NCBI RefSeq assembly: GCF_000143765.1
Contig: NZ_GL379770.1
Span: forward strand, 62,001-126,000
Source of the DNA: Sphingobacterium spiritivorum ATCC 33861
GTDB taxonomy: Bacteria > Bacteroidota > Bacteroidia > Sphingobacteriales > Sphingobacteriaceae
DNA: 64,000 nucleotides
Reading direction: 5' to 3'
The notes under the pieces were generated by a model, which was not told the origin of the DNA, did not search any database, and was given only the letters and a program-made list of their open reading frames with translations. Shown in pieces: positions 46,108-55,408 of this stretch. The translations under genes were made by a program, and so were the position numbers. Every line of letters begins with the position of its first letter. Positions within the stretch are counted from its first letter, which is position 1.

Positions 46108-47268
46108 ATGAACAGATTAGAACAGACATGGAGATGGTATGGTCCTAATGATCCGGTATCTCTTCAAGATGTTAAACAGGCAGGTGCAACAGGTATTGTC
46201 AGTGCACTGCATCATATTCCTCATGGTGAAATATGGCCATTAGGAGATATAAAAGAAAGAAAAGCCATTATTGAAGCAGCAGGTCTTACTTGGTCTGTTG
46301 TAGAGAGTGTACCTGTACACGAAGCGATAAAGACTAAAAGCGAAAATGCAGGTCTATATATCGAAAACTATAAACAATCTCTGCGTAATCTTGCGGAGTG
46401 CGGGATACATACGGTCTGTTACAATTTTATGCCGGTACTGGACTGGACACGTACGCATCTGGATTACGGCATGACAGACGGTTCTAAGGCCCTGTACTTT
46501 AATTGGTTTGACCTGGCTTTCTTCGATCTGTATGTACTCAAAAGAGCAGGGGCGGAGCAGGATTATCCACAGGCCGTACTGGAAGAGGCATTGGCAAAAT
46601 CTCACCAGTATACCAAAGCTGATATTGATAAGTTGTCTGAAAATATACTGATGGGAATTCCGAGTGAAAAAGGGATAACGCTCGAAGACCTTACACAAAG
46701 TATCCATGTATATCAGCATATAGGTAAAGATGGATTGCGGGACAATCTGCTATGGTTCTTATCCCAAATTGCAGAGACTTGTGAGCAAAATCAGATCAGG
46801 ATGACCATCCATCCGGATGATCCGCCTTATCCTATATTAGGCTTGCCAAGAATTGCTTCTGATAAAGATGATTTTGAATTTATTATTAAAGGAGTCGATC
46901 AGACTTTTAATGGTGTTTGTTTCTGTACAGGATCTTTGGGAGCAGGGGTAAGTAATAATGTCTTAGACATTTTTAATGTAGTCAAAGACCGTATCTATTT
47001 TGCACATCTGCGGAATGTGAAGAAAGATGTTTTTGGAAACTTTTATGAAGCAGATCATCTTGACGGGGATGTAGATATGTACCACGTCATGAAGTTATTA
47101 ACTGCAGAAAATCAAAAAAGAGAAAAAGCGATTCCATTTCGCCCGGACCACGGGCATCAGATGTTAGACGATCTGAATAAAGTGACGAATCCGGGTTATT
47201 CTGCAATCGGAAGATTAAGAGGTTTGGCTGAATTGAGAGGGTTGGAACTTGGAATTTTAGGCAGTTAA
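46108..47268 (+). CDS. uxuA: Mannonate dehydratase
   Basis: Dehydrates D-mannonate to 2-keto-3-deoxygluconate. The 386-aa protein opens LEQTWRWYGPNDPVSLQDVKQAGATGIVSALHHIPHGEIW, the UxuA signature, with later metal-site segments MTIHPDDPPYPILGLPRI, GVCFCTGSLGAG and IPFRPDHGHQML. It is a xylose-isomerase-like TIM barrel that uses a divalent metal. It lies between the SDR that makes its substrate and uxaC, which starts the route, 2 nt further on. The start at 46108 is the standard N-terminus. Confidence 0.95.
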   Translation: MNRLEQTWRWYGPNDPVSLQDVKQAGATGIVSALHHIPHGEIWPLGDIKERKAIIEAAGLTWSVVESVPVHEAIKTKSENAGLYIENYKQSLRNLAECGIHTVCYNFMPVLDWTRTHLDYGMTDGSKALYFNWFDLAFFDLYVLKRAGAEQDYPQAVLEEALAKSHQYTKADIDKLSENILMGIPSEKGITLEDLTQSIHVYQHIGKDGLRDNLLWFLSQIAETCEQNQIRMTIHPDDPPYPILGLPRIASDKDDFEFIIKGVDQTFNGVCFCTGSLGAGVSNNVLDIFNVVKDRIYFAHLRNVKKDVFGNFYEADHLDGDVDMYHVMKLLTAENQKREKAIPFRPDHGHQMLDDLNKVTNPGYSAIGRLRGLAELRGLELGILGS

Positions 47269-47270
47269 AG

Positions 47271-48686
47271 ATGCAGACAGAACAGTTTTTAAATGACAAT
47301 TTTCTGTTGTCAACTCCTTTGGCACAACAGCTTTATCACGATTATGCTGCCAGCTTACCTGTTATTGATTATCATTCCCATTTACCGCCATTAGATATCA
47401 GGGAAAATAAGAATTATAAAAATATAACGGATATCTGGCTGGCAGGAGATCATTATAAGTGGAGAGCTATGCGTGCTTTTGGTGTAGAAGAAAAATACAT
47501 CACAGGAGATGCCAGCGACCGCGATAAATTTCAAAAATGGGCAGAAACAGTACCTTTTACAATAAGGAATCCATTGTTTCACTGGACGCATATGGAGCTT
47601 AAGAATCCATTTGGATTCAGCGGATTGCTGAATGGTCAGAATGCGCAGGATGTTTTTGATAAGACTGAACAACAGTTACAAACATCAGCATTCTCTACTC
47701 AGGGATTATTGCAGCATTTTAATGTAGAGATGGTCGGCACAACAGATGACCCTGCAGACGATCTGGCAGATCATAGTGCTATTGCACAATCTGATTTCAA
47801 AACAAAAATATTACCCTCATTCAGACCAGACAAATCACTACAACTTGACGGTGGTGATGATTACAGAACATACTTGACACGATTGTCAGCGGTTGCAAAT
47901 GTACAGATCGTAGACTTAGACTCCCTGATCGCAGCATTACATATTCGTATTGAATTTTTTCATGCTTTGGGCTGTCGTATCTCTGATCATGGATTAAGCT
48001 GTTTTCCATTGAAAGGAAATTCAGATACTGAAAAAATAAATCATATATTTAAGGCTGTATTGGATGGTGATGATACAGGTGTCACAGTCGAGATTAAAGA
48101 TAGTTTTTCATTCTATATTTTAGCAGCTGTATCCAGAAAATATCATGAAAAGGGTTGGGCACAGCAATATCACGTAGGCGCGTTGCGTAATAATAATCAA
48201 AGGCAACGTCTTTTATTAGGGCCAGATACAGGTTTTGATTCTATCGGCGATTATCAGCATGCTGCAGCCTTGTCCGCTTTCCTAAACCATCTGGACAGGA
48301 CAGACCAATTGGCCAAAACTATTATTTACAATTTAAATCCTGCCGATAATGCAGTTTTTGCATCCATGGCCGGGAATTTTCAGGGAGAGGGAATAAAAAG
48401 TAAAATACAGTTTGGCTCAGCATGGTGGTTTCTGGATCAACTGGACGGAATGAAAAAGCAAATGGACGCTTTATCCAATATGGGGCTGATAAGCTGTTTC
48501 ATCGGAATGCTTACGGATTCCAGAAGCTTCTTGTCCTATTCGAGACATGAGTACTTCAGAAGGCTGTTGTGTAATATCTTTGCTGAAGACATTCATAAAG
48601 GATTGATCCCGAATGATCCTGAATGGATCGGGAAGATCATATCAGATATTTGTTATTTTAATGCAAAAGAGTATTTCGGTTTTTAA
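47271..48686 (+). CDS. uxaC: Uronate isomerase UxaC (complete copy)
   Basis: Isomerises D-glucuronate to D-fructuronate (and galacturonate to tagaturonate). The complete 471-aa protein has HxH at His35/His37 (VIDYHSHLPPLDI), the LAGDHYKWRAMRAFGVEEKYITG block, HWTHMELKNPFG, the GTTDDPADDL strand and the final WWFLDQLDGM/LTDSRSFLSYSRHEYFRR segment. It is 2 nt after uxuA. A second copy begins at the left edge (1-162). Here the neighbours (SDR, uxuA, transporter) point to glucuronate as the main substrate, while the other copy sits with the galacturonate genes. Confidence 0.95.
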   Translation: MQTEQFLNDNFLLSTPLAQQLYHDYAASLPVIDYHSHLPPLDIRENKNYKNITDIWLAGDHYKWRAMRAFGVEEKYITGDASDRDKFQKWAETVPFTIRNPLFHWTHMELKNPFGFSGLLNGQNAQDVFDKTEQQLQTSAFSTQGLLQHFNVEMVGTTDDPADDLADHSAIAQSDFKTKILPSFRPDKSLQLDGGDDYRTYLTRLSAVANVQIVDLDSLIAALHIRIEFFHALGCRISDHGLSCFPLKGNSDTEKINHIFKAVLDGDDTGVTVEIKDSFSFYILAAVSRKYHEKGWAQQYHVGALRNNNQRQRLLLGPDTGFDSIGDYQHAAALSAFLNHLDRTDQLAKTIIYNLNPADNAVFASMAGNFQGEGIKSKIQFGSAWWFLDQLDGMKKQMDALSNMGLISCFIGMLTDSRSFLSYSRHEYFRRLLCNIFAEDIHKGLIPNDPEWIGKIISDICYFNAKEYFGF

Positions 48687-48718
48687 CCGGAGTACACCTT
48701 TTATAAACCTTACTTATT

Positions 48719-50068
48719 ATGAACCAAAAAATAGGAAAGTATCGCTGGACGATCTGCGCCTTATTATTTTTCGCTACTACAGTTAACTATCTGGACCGTC
48801 AGGTGTTGAGTCTGCTGCACCCCATTCTGGAGGATGAATTTGGCTGGACAAATACGGACTATGCCAATATCACAGCAACTTTTCAGTTTGCATATGCAGT
48901 ATCTATGTTATTTGCAGGACGTTTTATAGATAGGTTAGGCACAAAAATGGGATTTGCCATTGCTATTATTATCTGGTCTATAGGAGCTATAATTCATGCG
49001 TATGCTGTAGAGATGGGAGAGATCTCTGCGCGTGTATTAGGTATAACAGCCATTTCGACATCAGTGTTAGGTTTTATAATCGCACGGATTGTACTTGGCT
49101 TCGGAGAATCCGGTAATTTTCCGGCCGCTATTAAAGCTACAGCGGAGTTCTTCCCCAAAAAGGAACGTGCTCTTGCAACGGGAATATTTAATTCAGGGTC
49201 TAATATCGGTGCTATTCTGGCGCCGTTGACAGTGCCATGGATGGCGCATAACTGGGGATGGCAGTCTGCATTTATTATTGTTGGGGCAGTTGGATTTATA
49301 TGGCTGATATTTTGGTTTATCCTATATGACAAACCGGAGAAAAAGTTATCTAAGGAAGAATATGATTATGTGGTAAGTGACTCTTTATTAGTTGCTAACA
49401 GGGATTTTGAAGCTCCTCAGCCTAAAATATCGTGGTTCAAATTGCTGGGGTATAAGCAAACCTGGGCATTTACCTTAGGCAAATTTCTGACAGATGGAGT
49501 ATGGTGGTTCTTTTTATTCTGGCTGCCGTCATACCTGAAAACGCAGTATGGAATGGAAAGTACACAGATGATGCTTCCATTAGCGGTATTATATAGTATG
49601 ACCATGTTTGGATCCATTGGTGGAGGTGCTTTTCCGATGTATTTTATCAATAAGGGATATGCGGCATATGACGGTCGGATGCGTGCTATGTTTGTCATTG
49701 CCTTATTCCCTTTAGTGGTACTGGCTGCACAGCCGCTGGGACACTATACCTTCTGGATTCCGGTAGTGCTGATAGGAATAGGTGCTTCTGCACATCAGGC
49801 ATGGTCGGCTAATATTTTTACGACTGTATCCGATATGTTTCCCAAAAGTGCCGTTGGCTCCGTAACCGGTATAGGCGGTATGGCCGGTGGTTTCGGAGGA
49901 GTGATTATGTCCAAGCTGGGAGGTGGTCTGTTTGATTACTATGGTGGTCTGGGACATATCGAGACCGGTTACACAATTATGTTTTCTATCTGTGCATTAG
50001 CTTATCTGGTGGCCTGGTGTATTATGAAAGCACTGGTTCCGAAAATGAAAGTCGTTCAGGTAGACTAA
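48719..50068 (+). CDS. exuT: MFS transporter, hexuronate (ACS family)
   Basis: Proton-driven uptake of glucuronate/galacturonate through the inner membrane. The 449-aa protein has about 12 transmembrane helices, opens RWTICALLFFATTVNYLDRQVLSLL (the ExuT/anion:cation symporter signature NYLDR), and has FAGRFIDRLGTKMG between helices 2 and 3, IARIVLGFGESGNFPAAIKA in helix 5 and SVTGIGGMAGGFGGVIMSKLGG near the end. It is the last gene of the plus-strand operon. Its stop overlaps the stop of the convergent LacI gene by 4 nt. Substrate comes from the operon; family members also carry galactonate or phthalate. Confidence 0.88.
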   Translation: MNQKIGKYRWTICALLFFATTVNYLDRQVLSLLHPILEDEFGWTNTDYANITATFQFAYAVSMLFAGRFIDRLGTKMGFAIAIIIWSIGAIIHAYAVEMGEISARVLGITAISTSVLGFIIARIVLGFGESGNFPAAIKATAEFFPKKERALATGIFNSGSNIGAILAPLTVPWMAHNWGWQSAFIIVGAVGFIWLIFWFILYDKPEKKLSKEEYDYVVSDSLLVANRDFEAPQPKISWFKLLGYKQTWAFTLGKFLTDGVWWFFLFWLPSYLKTQYGMESTQMMLPLAVLYSMTMFGSIGGGAFPMYFINKGYAAYDGRMRAMFVIALFPLVVLAAQPLGHYTFWIPVVLIGIGASAHQAWSANIFTTVSDMFPKSAVGSVTGIGGMAGGFGGVIMSKLGGGLFDYYGGLGHIETGYTIMFSICALAYLVAWCIMKALVPKMKVVQVD

Positions 50069-51096
50069 CTTTGAATTGAAGATTTTCTGAATGTAAGAAT
50101 GGTATCAAGTTCTGTAGTTTCTATCTGAACTTGATGCCAGTTTTTCTTCGCTATAAATTTCATCAGCTTCTCCATAGCCATATCACCTATTTCCAGTGCA
50201 GGCTGACGGATAGTAGATAGAGCAGGATTAAGAGATCTTGCAAAATCAATATTGGAAAAACCGATTACCGCTAACTCATCTGGTACAGAATAGCCTAATT
50301 CTGCCAACACCCCCAGCAACGTAACTGTAATCGTATCCGAAGAACCTAATATGGCGTCAGGCTTATTCTCCGCACTCATTAGTCTGGTGATCGCATTCTT
50401 CAACTCTACATCCAGTACTTCCTGATTTTGCATATTACACTGAATATGGAACTGGTCGTCAAAAGCGATACCTGCATCTGTAAGTGCCTGATGATATCCT
50501 TTAAAACGTTCACCTGAAAGACCAAATCTGGACGCTGTGATATTTACAATCTTAGTTCTTCCCGAATCAATCAGATGTTTGGTCGCAAGGTAAGCTCCCT
50601 GAAAATTGTTCACTCCGATCTTGAAAGTTTCCAGATTGTGCTGTATCCGGTCAAAAATAACAACCGGAAAATTGTGGTCATGGATATCTTCCAGCAATTT
50701 CTGATTAGAGGTCTCATCTACCGGTGAAATCAGCAGTCCGTCAACACCGCGTTGCATGAGTGTCTCTATACAGGATCTTTCAATTTCAGGATTTTCCCGG
50801 CTCTGCATAAAGATAACTTCAAATCCTACTTTAAGCGCATGCTGCTGTATGCCCTCGATTATCTGAGAACAAAAAGGATTGTTGATAGAAGTCAGTATCA
50901 CCCCAATAGTATTGGATTTACCGGTCTTCAGATTTTGTGCCAGAAGGTTTGGTTTATAGTGATGGGCTTCTGCGTATTCTAAAACTCTTTTTTTTGTTTT
51001 CTCTCCAATTTCATGACTGTCATTCAAAGCCTTGGAAACAGTAGAAATGGAAACATTCAGCGCTTTGGCAATCTCTTTAATAGTAATGCTTGACAT
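50065..51096 (-). CDS. LacI-family transcriptional regulator
   Basis: DNA-binding repressor of 343 aa. Residues 1-55 are the LacI helix-turn-helix (ITIKEIAKALNVSISTVSKALND, then the hinge KPNLLAQNLKTG). A periplasmic-binding-protein-like effector domain follows (NTIGVILTSINNPFCSQII, GVDGLLISPVD, PDAILGSSDTITV, STIRQPALEIG). It lies convergent to the hexuronate operon and probably regulates it through sites at 45167-45207. A uronate or KDG effector is inference. It might also act on the pectin-locus sites at 8123 and 9217, whose central CCGG differs from the sites near kdgK. Confidence 0.88.
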   Translation of the reverse strand: MSSITIKEIAKALNVSISTVSKALNDSHEIGEKTKKRVLEYAEAHHYKPNLLAQNLKTGKSNTIGVILTSINNPFCSQIIEGIQQHALKVGFEVIFMQSRENPEIERSCIETLMQRGVDGLLISPVDETSNQKLLEDIHDHNFPVVIFDRIQHNLETFKIGVNNFQGAYLATKHLIDSGRTKIVNITASRFGLSGERFKGYHQALTDAGIAFDDQFHIQCNMQNQEVLDVELKNAITRLMSAENKPDAILGSSDTITVTLLGVLAELGYSVPDELAVIGFSNIDFARSLNPALSTIRQPALEIGDMAMEKLMKFIAKKNWHQVQIETTELDTILTFRKSSIQS

Positions 51097-51156
51097 GTTT
51101 TAAGTTTCAAAGGTGAGTAATAAAGTTAAGCTGAAAATATGACAAAAGCTAAAAAG

Positions 51157-51187
51157 AAAAGGGAATATCGTTGTCGTATTCCCTTTT
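51157..51187 (-). terminator. Terminator after lolA
   Basis: An 11-bp stem (AAAAGGGAATA/TATTCCCTTTT, 9-nt loop) with T-rich flank on the minus strand. It lies 8 nt past the lolA stop and ends the ftsK-lolA transcript. Confidence 0.8.
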
Positions 51188-51194
51188 TGTTATT

Positions 51195-51851
51195 TTATCT
51201 GAGATCGACAATTTCCATTCCCGGATATTTCGATTTATTAAAGGTGAATGTACTTGCTGCTATTGATGCATTACCGTTTAATGATTTTATAGTGTATGTA
51301 TACCGTGAACCGGACTTGTCAAAAATGGTAGCATCATAGATTAATTTCGATGCTTTATTAATACGGAGCTTTATCTTGAAATAATTCTTCTTCGTGTCAA
51401 TAGGAGAGAGCTCGATTACATTTAAGGTTGTTGCACCCACTTTCTCATCATCAGCACTCACATACTTAAATCCCGTTTTGTAGAATGAAAAGATATTACT
51501 CGGATTAATATTGTCATTAGACTGGTCCGCATCATTTATCTGTACTTCGTCTTCTTCTTTTAGAATTGTCCATGAACTTTTTCCGTCACTGATAAGGTCC
51601 TGAGATTTCATCTCGATCAGATACTTATTCGCTTTCTTATCCAGATAGAGTGTGCCCGCATCTGTATATGTTCCTCCGTTTGCCTGTTTGGCAGAGAAAG
51701 AGAACGATGCTTTAATCGTTTTGTAACCGTCGTATTTTGCAGATACCTGATTCAGTAGCTTTTTTGCAAAGGCTTCCTGTTGTGCTGAGACCGGATTACT
51801 TATGAATAGCATAAACGCAGCTACCACAAATGACCATAATGTTGTTTTCAT
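51195..51851 (-). CDS. lolA: LolA-like outer-membrane lipoprotein carrier
   Basis: Periplasmic chaperone that carries lipoproteins from the inner to the outer membrane. The 218-aa protein has a signal peptide ending NPVSAQ and a LolA half-barrel with KLLNQVSAKYDGYKTIKASFSFSAKQANGGT, GTLYLDKKANKYLIEM and KSSWTILKEEDEVQI. It follows ftsK after only 2 nt. No LolB gene is seen here, which is usual for Bacteroidota, where LolA may hand cargo over differently. Assignment is to the LolA/LolA-like family; role in the main lipoprotein pathway is likely but not shown. Confidence 0.85.
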   Translation of the reverse strand: MKTTLWSFVVAAFMLFISNPVSAQQEAFAKKLLNQVSAKYDGYKTIKASFSFSAKQANGGTYTDAGTLYLDKKANKYLIEMKSQDLISDGKSSWTILKEEDEVQINDADQSNDNINPSNIFSFYKTGFKYVSADDEKVGATTLNVIELSPIDTKKNYFKIKLRINKASKLIYDATIFDKSGSRYTYTIKSLNGNASIAASTFTFNKSKYPGMEIVDLR

Positions 51852-51853
51852 CT

Positions 51854-54475
51854 TTAATTGTCTTTTCTTAATGTTTCCAAATACTGTTCTAACGAGTATT
51901 CATCCGGATACAGCACCTCGCGTGCTTTACTCCCTTCAAACGGACCTACAATACCTGCAGCTTCCAGTTGATCGATGATTCGTCCAGCTCTGTTATAGCC
52001 CAACTTTAATTTACGTTGGATTAAAGATGTTGATCCTTGCTGATGCATAACTATTAAGCGGGCAGCGTCTTCAAACAGCTGATCCCTGTCATCCATATCA
52101 AAATCTGCCAGTCCACTACCTTCTCCGTTTTCATCAATGTACTCCGGCAGCATGAAAGCTGAAGGATAGCCACGCTGACCACCGATATAATCGGATATCT
52201 GATCTACTTCAGGCGTGTCAACAAAAGCACATTGAATACGAATCAGATCACTTCCCGTTGACAGTAGCATATCTCCGCGACCAATCAGCTGATCTGCACC
52301 TCCTGAATCCAGGATAGTACGTGAATCGACTTTGGAAAGAACCCGGAAAGCCAACCTGGCCGGGAAGTTAGCTTTGATCGTACCTGTAATAATGTTAACG
52401 GAAGGACGCTGTGTCGCAATCACCAGGTGGATACCCACTGCACGAGCCAACTGCGCTAAACGTGCAATCGGTGTTTCTACCTCTTTTCCTGCTGTCATCA
52501 TCAGATCGGCAAACTCATCTACTATAAGAACTATAAATGGTAAGAATCGATGACCCTCCTCAGGGTTTAATCTGCGATTGACAAATTTTGCATTATATTC
52601 TTTTAAATTACGGACCTGACCATTTTTAAGAAGGTCATATCGCTGGTCCATTTCGATACAAAGTGAGTTTAACGTGTTGATTACCTTTTTGGTATCTGTA
52701 ATGATCGCATCATCTTCTCCCGGAAGTTTGGCAAGGAAATGACGTTCAATTTTTTTGAATAATGAAAGCTCGACTTTTTTAGGATCCACCAGTACAAACT
52801 TTAATTCCGCAGGGTGTTTTTTGTAAAGCAGAGAGGTCAGAATCGCATTGATACCAACAGATTTACCCTGACCGGTGGCTCCTGCCACCAACAGGTGAGG
52901 CATTTTTGCAAGGTCTGCAATATACACTTCATTTGAAATAGTCTTACCCAATGCAATAGGAAGATCCATATCTGTCTTTTGGAACTTTTCGGTAGCCAGT
53001 ACAGAACGCATAGATACCATCTCAGGGGTACTGTTAGGTACTTCTATACCAATAGTTCCTTTGCCGGGCATTGGAGCAATGATACGGATTCCCAATGCTG
53101 CAAGGCTTAATGCGATATCATCCTCCAGGTTTTTTATTTTTGAAATCCGGACACCAGGTTTGGGGATGATTTCGTAAAGCGTTACCGTTGGTCCGATGGT
53201 AGCTTTGATATGCTCAATTTCAATGCTGTAGTTACGTAGTGTATCTACAATCTTATTTTTATTAGCTTCCAGTTCTTGTTGGTTAATGGTAATCTTACCA
53301 CTACCATAATCTTTCAAAAGCTCCAGGGGAGGGTATTGATAGCCGGACAGATCCAGCTTTGGATCGTATTCCCCAAACTGAGCAACCAAATCATTGGCTG
53401 TTATCGGTTTTTCTTCTATCACCTTTTCTACCCGTAAGACAGGACTTGCCGGGATATCTTCTTCCATCTCCTCTTCCTCAGCATCCGGATGATCAATCGT
53501 AAACGAGATATGAGGAGTAGAATTTGGAACTACTTCCGGTTCTTCTTCAATGGATAAGGTTGGCTCCTCCCTGCGAACGTTATTGTTATAAGTCTCTTCT
53601 GGTTCTCTGAACTGGTTAAACTCCTGTACCGGAGCTTTATCATTCAGATCTATCGGATCGATAACATATTCTTCGTCTTTGAGTATACGTGTTTTTTTAG
53701 AATTGTTTACAGGATTGTTCTCTACATCATCTGTATCAAAAGCAAGATCCTCATCATATATTTTCTTTTTGGACTGGAAAGTGAATTTCAAATCCAGGTT
53801 ATAGATCAGAATGAGGACGGTCAGATATGCGAAGACAACAATTCCGGCTACACCCGCACTTCCAATCTGTGCTTCCAAAAGTCTGTTGGTCCAGAATCCG
53901 AATTTACCTTCCAGAATATGGGGCGTCTTGGCAATGAAGGATTGTAGAAAGCCTAATGTTACCGAAACATAGATAATAGCGATGGAAGAGTAAAGGATGG
54001 ATTTACCTACAGGAAGTATATTTTTGCGATATAATAATCTGTATCCTGTTACAAAAAGAATAAATATAAAAATGAATGAAGCAATACCGAACCATTCATA
54101 AATAAACTGATTAGCTAATAAGGCTCCGAACTTTCCAAGTTTATTCTGTACCACAGGAAGATCAATGGCATCATTGTCAATTTCTTCAGCTGTACTGAAT
54201 AGCGTACTCCAGCTTCCGTTGGATTTTGAAATATAGCTTTGATCTTCTTCCCAGGTGAAAAGGTAAGAAACAAAGGCTATGGTGAAAGCGAAACTCAGAA
54301 TAAATAAAAATACACCTAATATTTTCATTATCTTTTCCTGGGTTTCGCTTAACTGTACAGGTTCCGAAGGTTCTTTGTAACTTTTTGTATTATAGCTTTT
54401 TGAAGAACTTTTGGGGGATTTCTTTGATGAGTTTTCACCACCATAGTTCTTAAATGTATTTCCTTTATTTAGCAT
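51854..54475 (-). CDS. ftsK: DNA translocase FtsK/SpoIIIE
   Basis: Pumps chromosomal DNA at the septum and activates dimer resolution. The 873-aa protein has a basic Ser/Lys-rich N-terminus (residues 1-45), four transmembrane helices (about 45-240), an acidic, low-complexity linker (about 240-390), and the motor domain with Walker A GATGQGKSVG near residue 530, Walker B IVDEFADLM and the TQRPSVNIITG segment. A C-terminal winged-helix gamma domain ends it (LIQRKLKLGYNRAGRIIDQLEAAGIVG), which recognises orienting sequences. lolA follows 2 nt later, the same neighbour as in E. coli. Confidence 0.96.
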   Translation of the reverse strand: MLNKGNTFKNYGGENSSKKSPKSSSKSYNTKSYKEPSEPVQLSETQEKIMKILGVFLFILSFAFTIAFVSYLFTWEEDQSYISKSNGSWSTLFSTAEEIDNDAIDLPVVQNKLGKFGALLANQFIYEWFGIASFIFIFILFVTGYRLLYRKNILPVGKSILYSSIAIIYVSVTLGFLQSFIAKTPHILEGKFGFWTNRLLEAQIGSAGVAGIVVFAYLTVLILIYNLDLKFTFQSKKKIYDEDLAFDTDDVENNPVNNSKKTRILKDEEYVIDPIDLNDKAPVQEFNQFREPEETYNNNVRREEPTLSIEEEPEVVPNSTPHISFTIDHPDAEEEEMEEDIPASPVLRVEKVIEEKPITANDLVAQFGEYDPKLDLSGYQYPPLELLKDYGSGKITINQQELEANKNKIVDTLRNYSIEIEHIKATIGPTVTLYEIIPKPGVRISKIKNLEDDIALSLAALGIRIIAPMPGKGTIGIEVPNSTPEMVSMRSVLATEKFQKTDMDLPIALGKTISNEVYIADLAKMPHLLVAGATGQGKSVGINAILTSLLYKKHPAELKFVLVDPKKVELSLFKKIERHFLAKLPGEDDAIITDTKKVINTLNSLCIEMDQRYDLLKNGQVRNLKEYNAKFVNRRLNPEEGHRFLPFIVLIVDEFADLMMTAGKEVETPIARLAQLARAVGIHLVIATQRPSVNIITGTIKANFPARLAFRVLSKVDSRTILDSGGADQLIGRGDMLLSTGSDLIRIQCAFVDTPEVDQISDYIGGQRGYPSAFMLPEYIDENGEGSGLADFDMDDRDQLFEDAARLIVMHQQGSTSLIQRKLKLGYNRAGRIIDQLEAAGIVGPFEGSKAREVLYPDEYSLEQYLETLRKDN

Positions 54476-54623
54476 GAAAACAATAATAATGTTCTTAGTA
54501 CAAACTTAACGATTTTATATAGAAAAAATCAGACCAAAAAACCAATTGTTTTGGTTCTGTAGCATTTCTAATGTAATATACGTTTTAGTTATCAAAATGT
54601 GATTTTTGAATAGATAATGCGGT

Positions 54624-55328
54624 ATGAATAGCGTTAAATTTCTTTTGGGTAGTTTTCTTTTATGTTTGTTCCTGTTTGCATCCTGTAGTCTGGATAATGA
54701 CGACTACGGATACGGTGAATTGTCAGGTACAGGAGCAATCAATGCTGTGCCTACGGCAATCAAGTTGGATATTGGTCTGGATCAGCATAAGCTCAATCTT
54801 TCTAACGAAAGTTTTGATTTTGGGGATTATTTGCCTTATCGGAATGCTTTTCCGGGTAATCGCCTTGTAAGGGTTTTTGATCGGGACAGTATAGGGAAGG
54901 GAGCACTTGTTTCAAAGCAGGTAGCTTTTGCTCCGGGTAAAATTTATTCATTATTCGTCGTTGGTGATACGAAACTGGATGTAGTCAGCTATGAGGACAA
55001 ATCAGATATTCCGGCAAAGGGAACTGCCAATGTACGTTTCATCAATCTGAGTCCGGATGCACCTGCACTTAATCTGGGATCTGAGGGGTCGGATACTTTG
55101 CTTGTAAAAAATAAGTCTTTCAAAGAAGCCAGTGCTTATCTGACCCTGCAGACAGGGAAAAAATATAAGCTCTTTATTACATCAAATATAAACAGAGAGT
55201 TGGTCAGTTTTGAGTTTGAACCGAAAGATCGGTCTATCTATACCATTTGGTCAAACGGTTTGATCAATGCGACTCCTGCAAAAGAGAAATTTAAATTCGG
55301 GTATAAGATTATCCAGCATTTAGAATAA
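54624..55328 (+). CDS. Predicted surface lipoprotein with DUF4397 domain
   Basis: A 234-aa lipoprotein with signal peptide and lipobox FASC (Cys21). The mature start, CSLDNDDYGYG, is acidic and resembles the Bacteroidota lipoprotein export signal, so it probably reaches the cell surface. The second half has the DUF4397 pattern GTANVRFINLSPDAPALNL and FKEASAYLTLQTGKKYKLFI, a beta-sandwich family of unknown role common in this phylum. The gene stands alone between divergent ftsK and convergent tyrS. I do not see a clear promoter. No functional inference beyond a surface beta-sandwich is supported. Confidence 0.78.
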   Translation: MNSVKFLLGSFLLCLFLFASCSLDNDDYGYGELSGTGAINAVPTAIKLDIGLDQHKLNLSNESFDFGDYLPYRNAFPGNRLVRVFDRDSIGKGALVSKQVAFAPGKIYSLFVVGDTKLDVVSYEDKSDIPAKGTANVRFINLSPDAPALNLGSEGSDTLLVKNKSFKEASAYLTLQTGKKYKLFITSNINRELVSFEFEPKDRSIYTIWSNGLINATPAKEKFKFGYKIIQHLE

Positions 55329-55356
55329 ACTTTATACATACAACTCAATACAAACG

Positions 55357-55391
55357 AAGAAGGGCTTCCAAAATTTTGGATAGCCCTTCTT
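55357..55391. terminator. Bidirectional terminator between the DUF4397 gene and tyrS
   Basis: An 11-nt outer arm AAGAAGGGCTT and its complement enclose an inner perfect palindrome TCCAAAATTTTGGA, with a one-base bulge. T/A runs occur on both sides, so it can stop transcripts from either gene. Confidence 0.85.
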
Positions 55392-55408
55392 TTATTTTAT
55401 AGCTTTGA

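Noticed and set aside
54533-54556. Imperfect palindrome rich in CCAA/TTGG between ftsK and the DUF4397 gene
   Set aside because: Pairing is broken and the sequence is low complexity; not convincing as operator or terminator.
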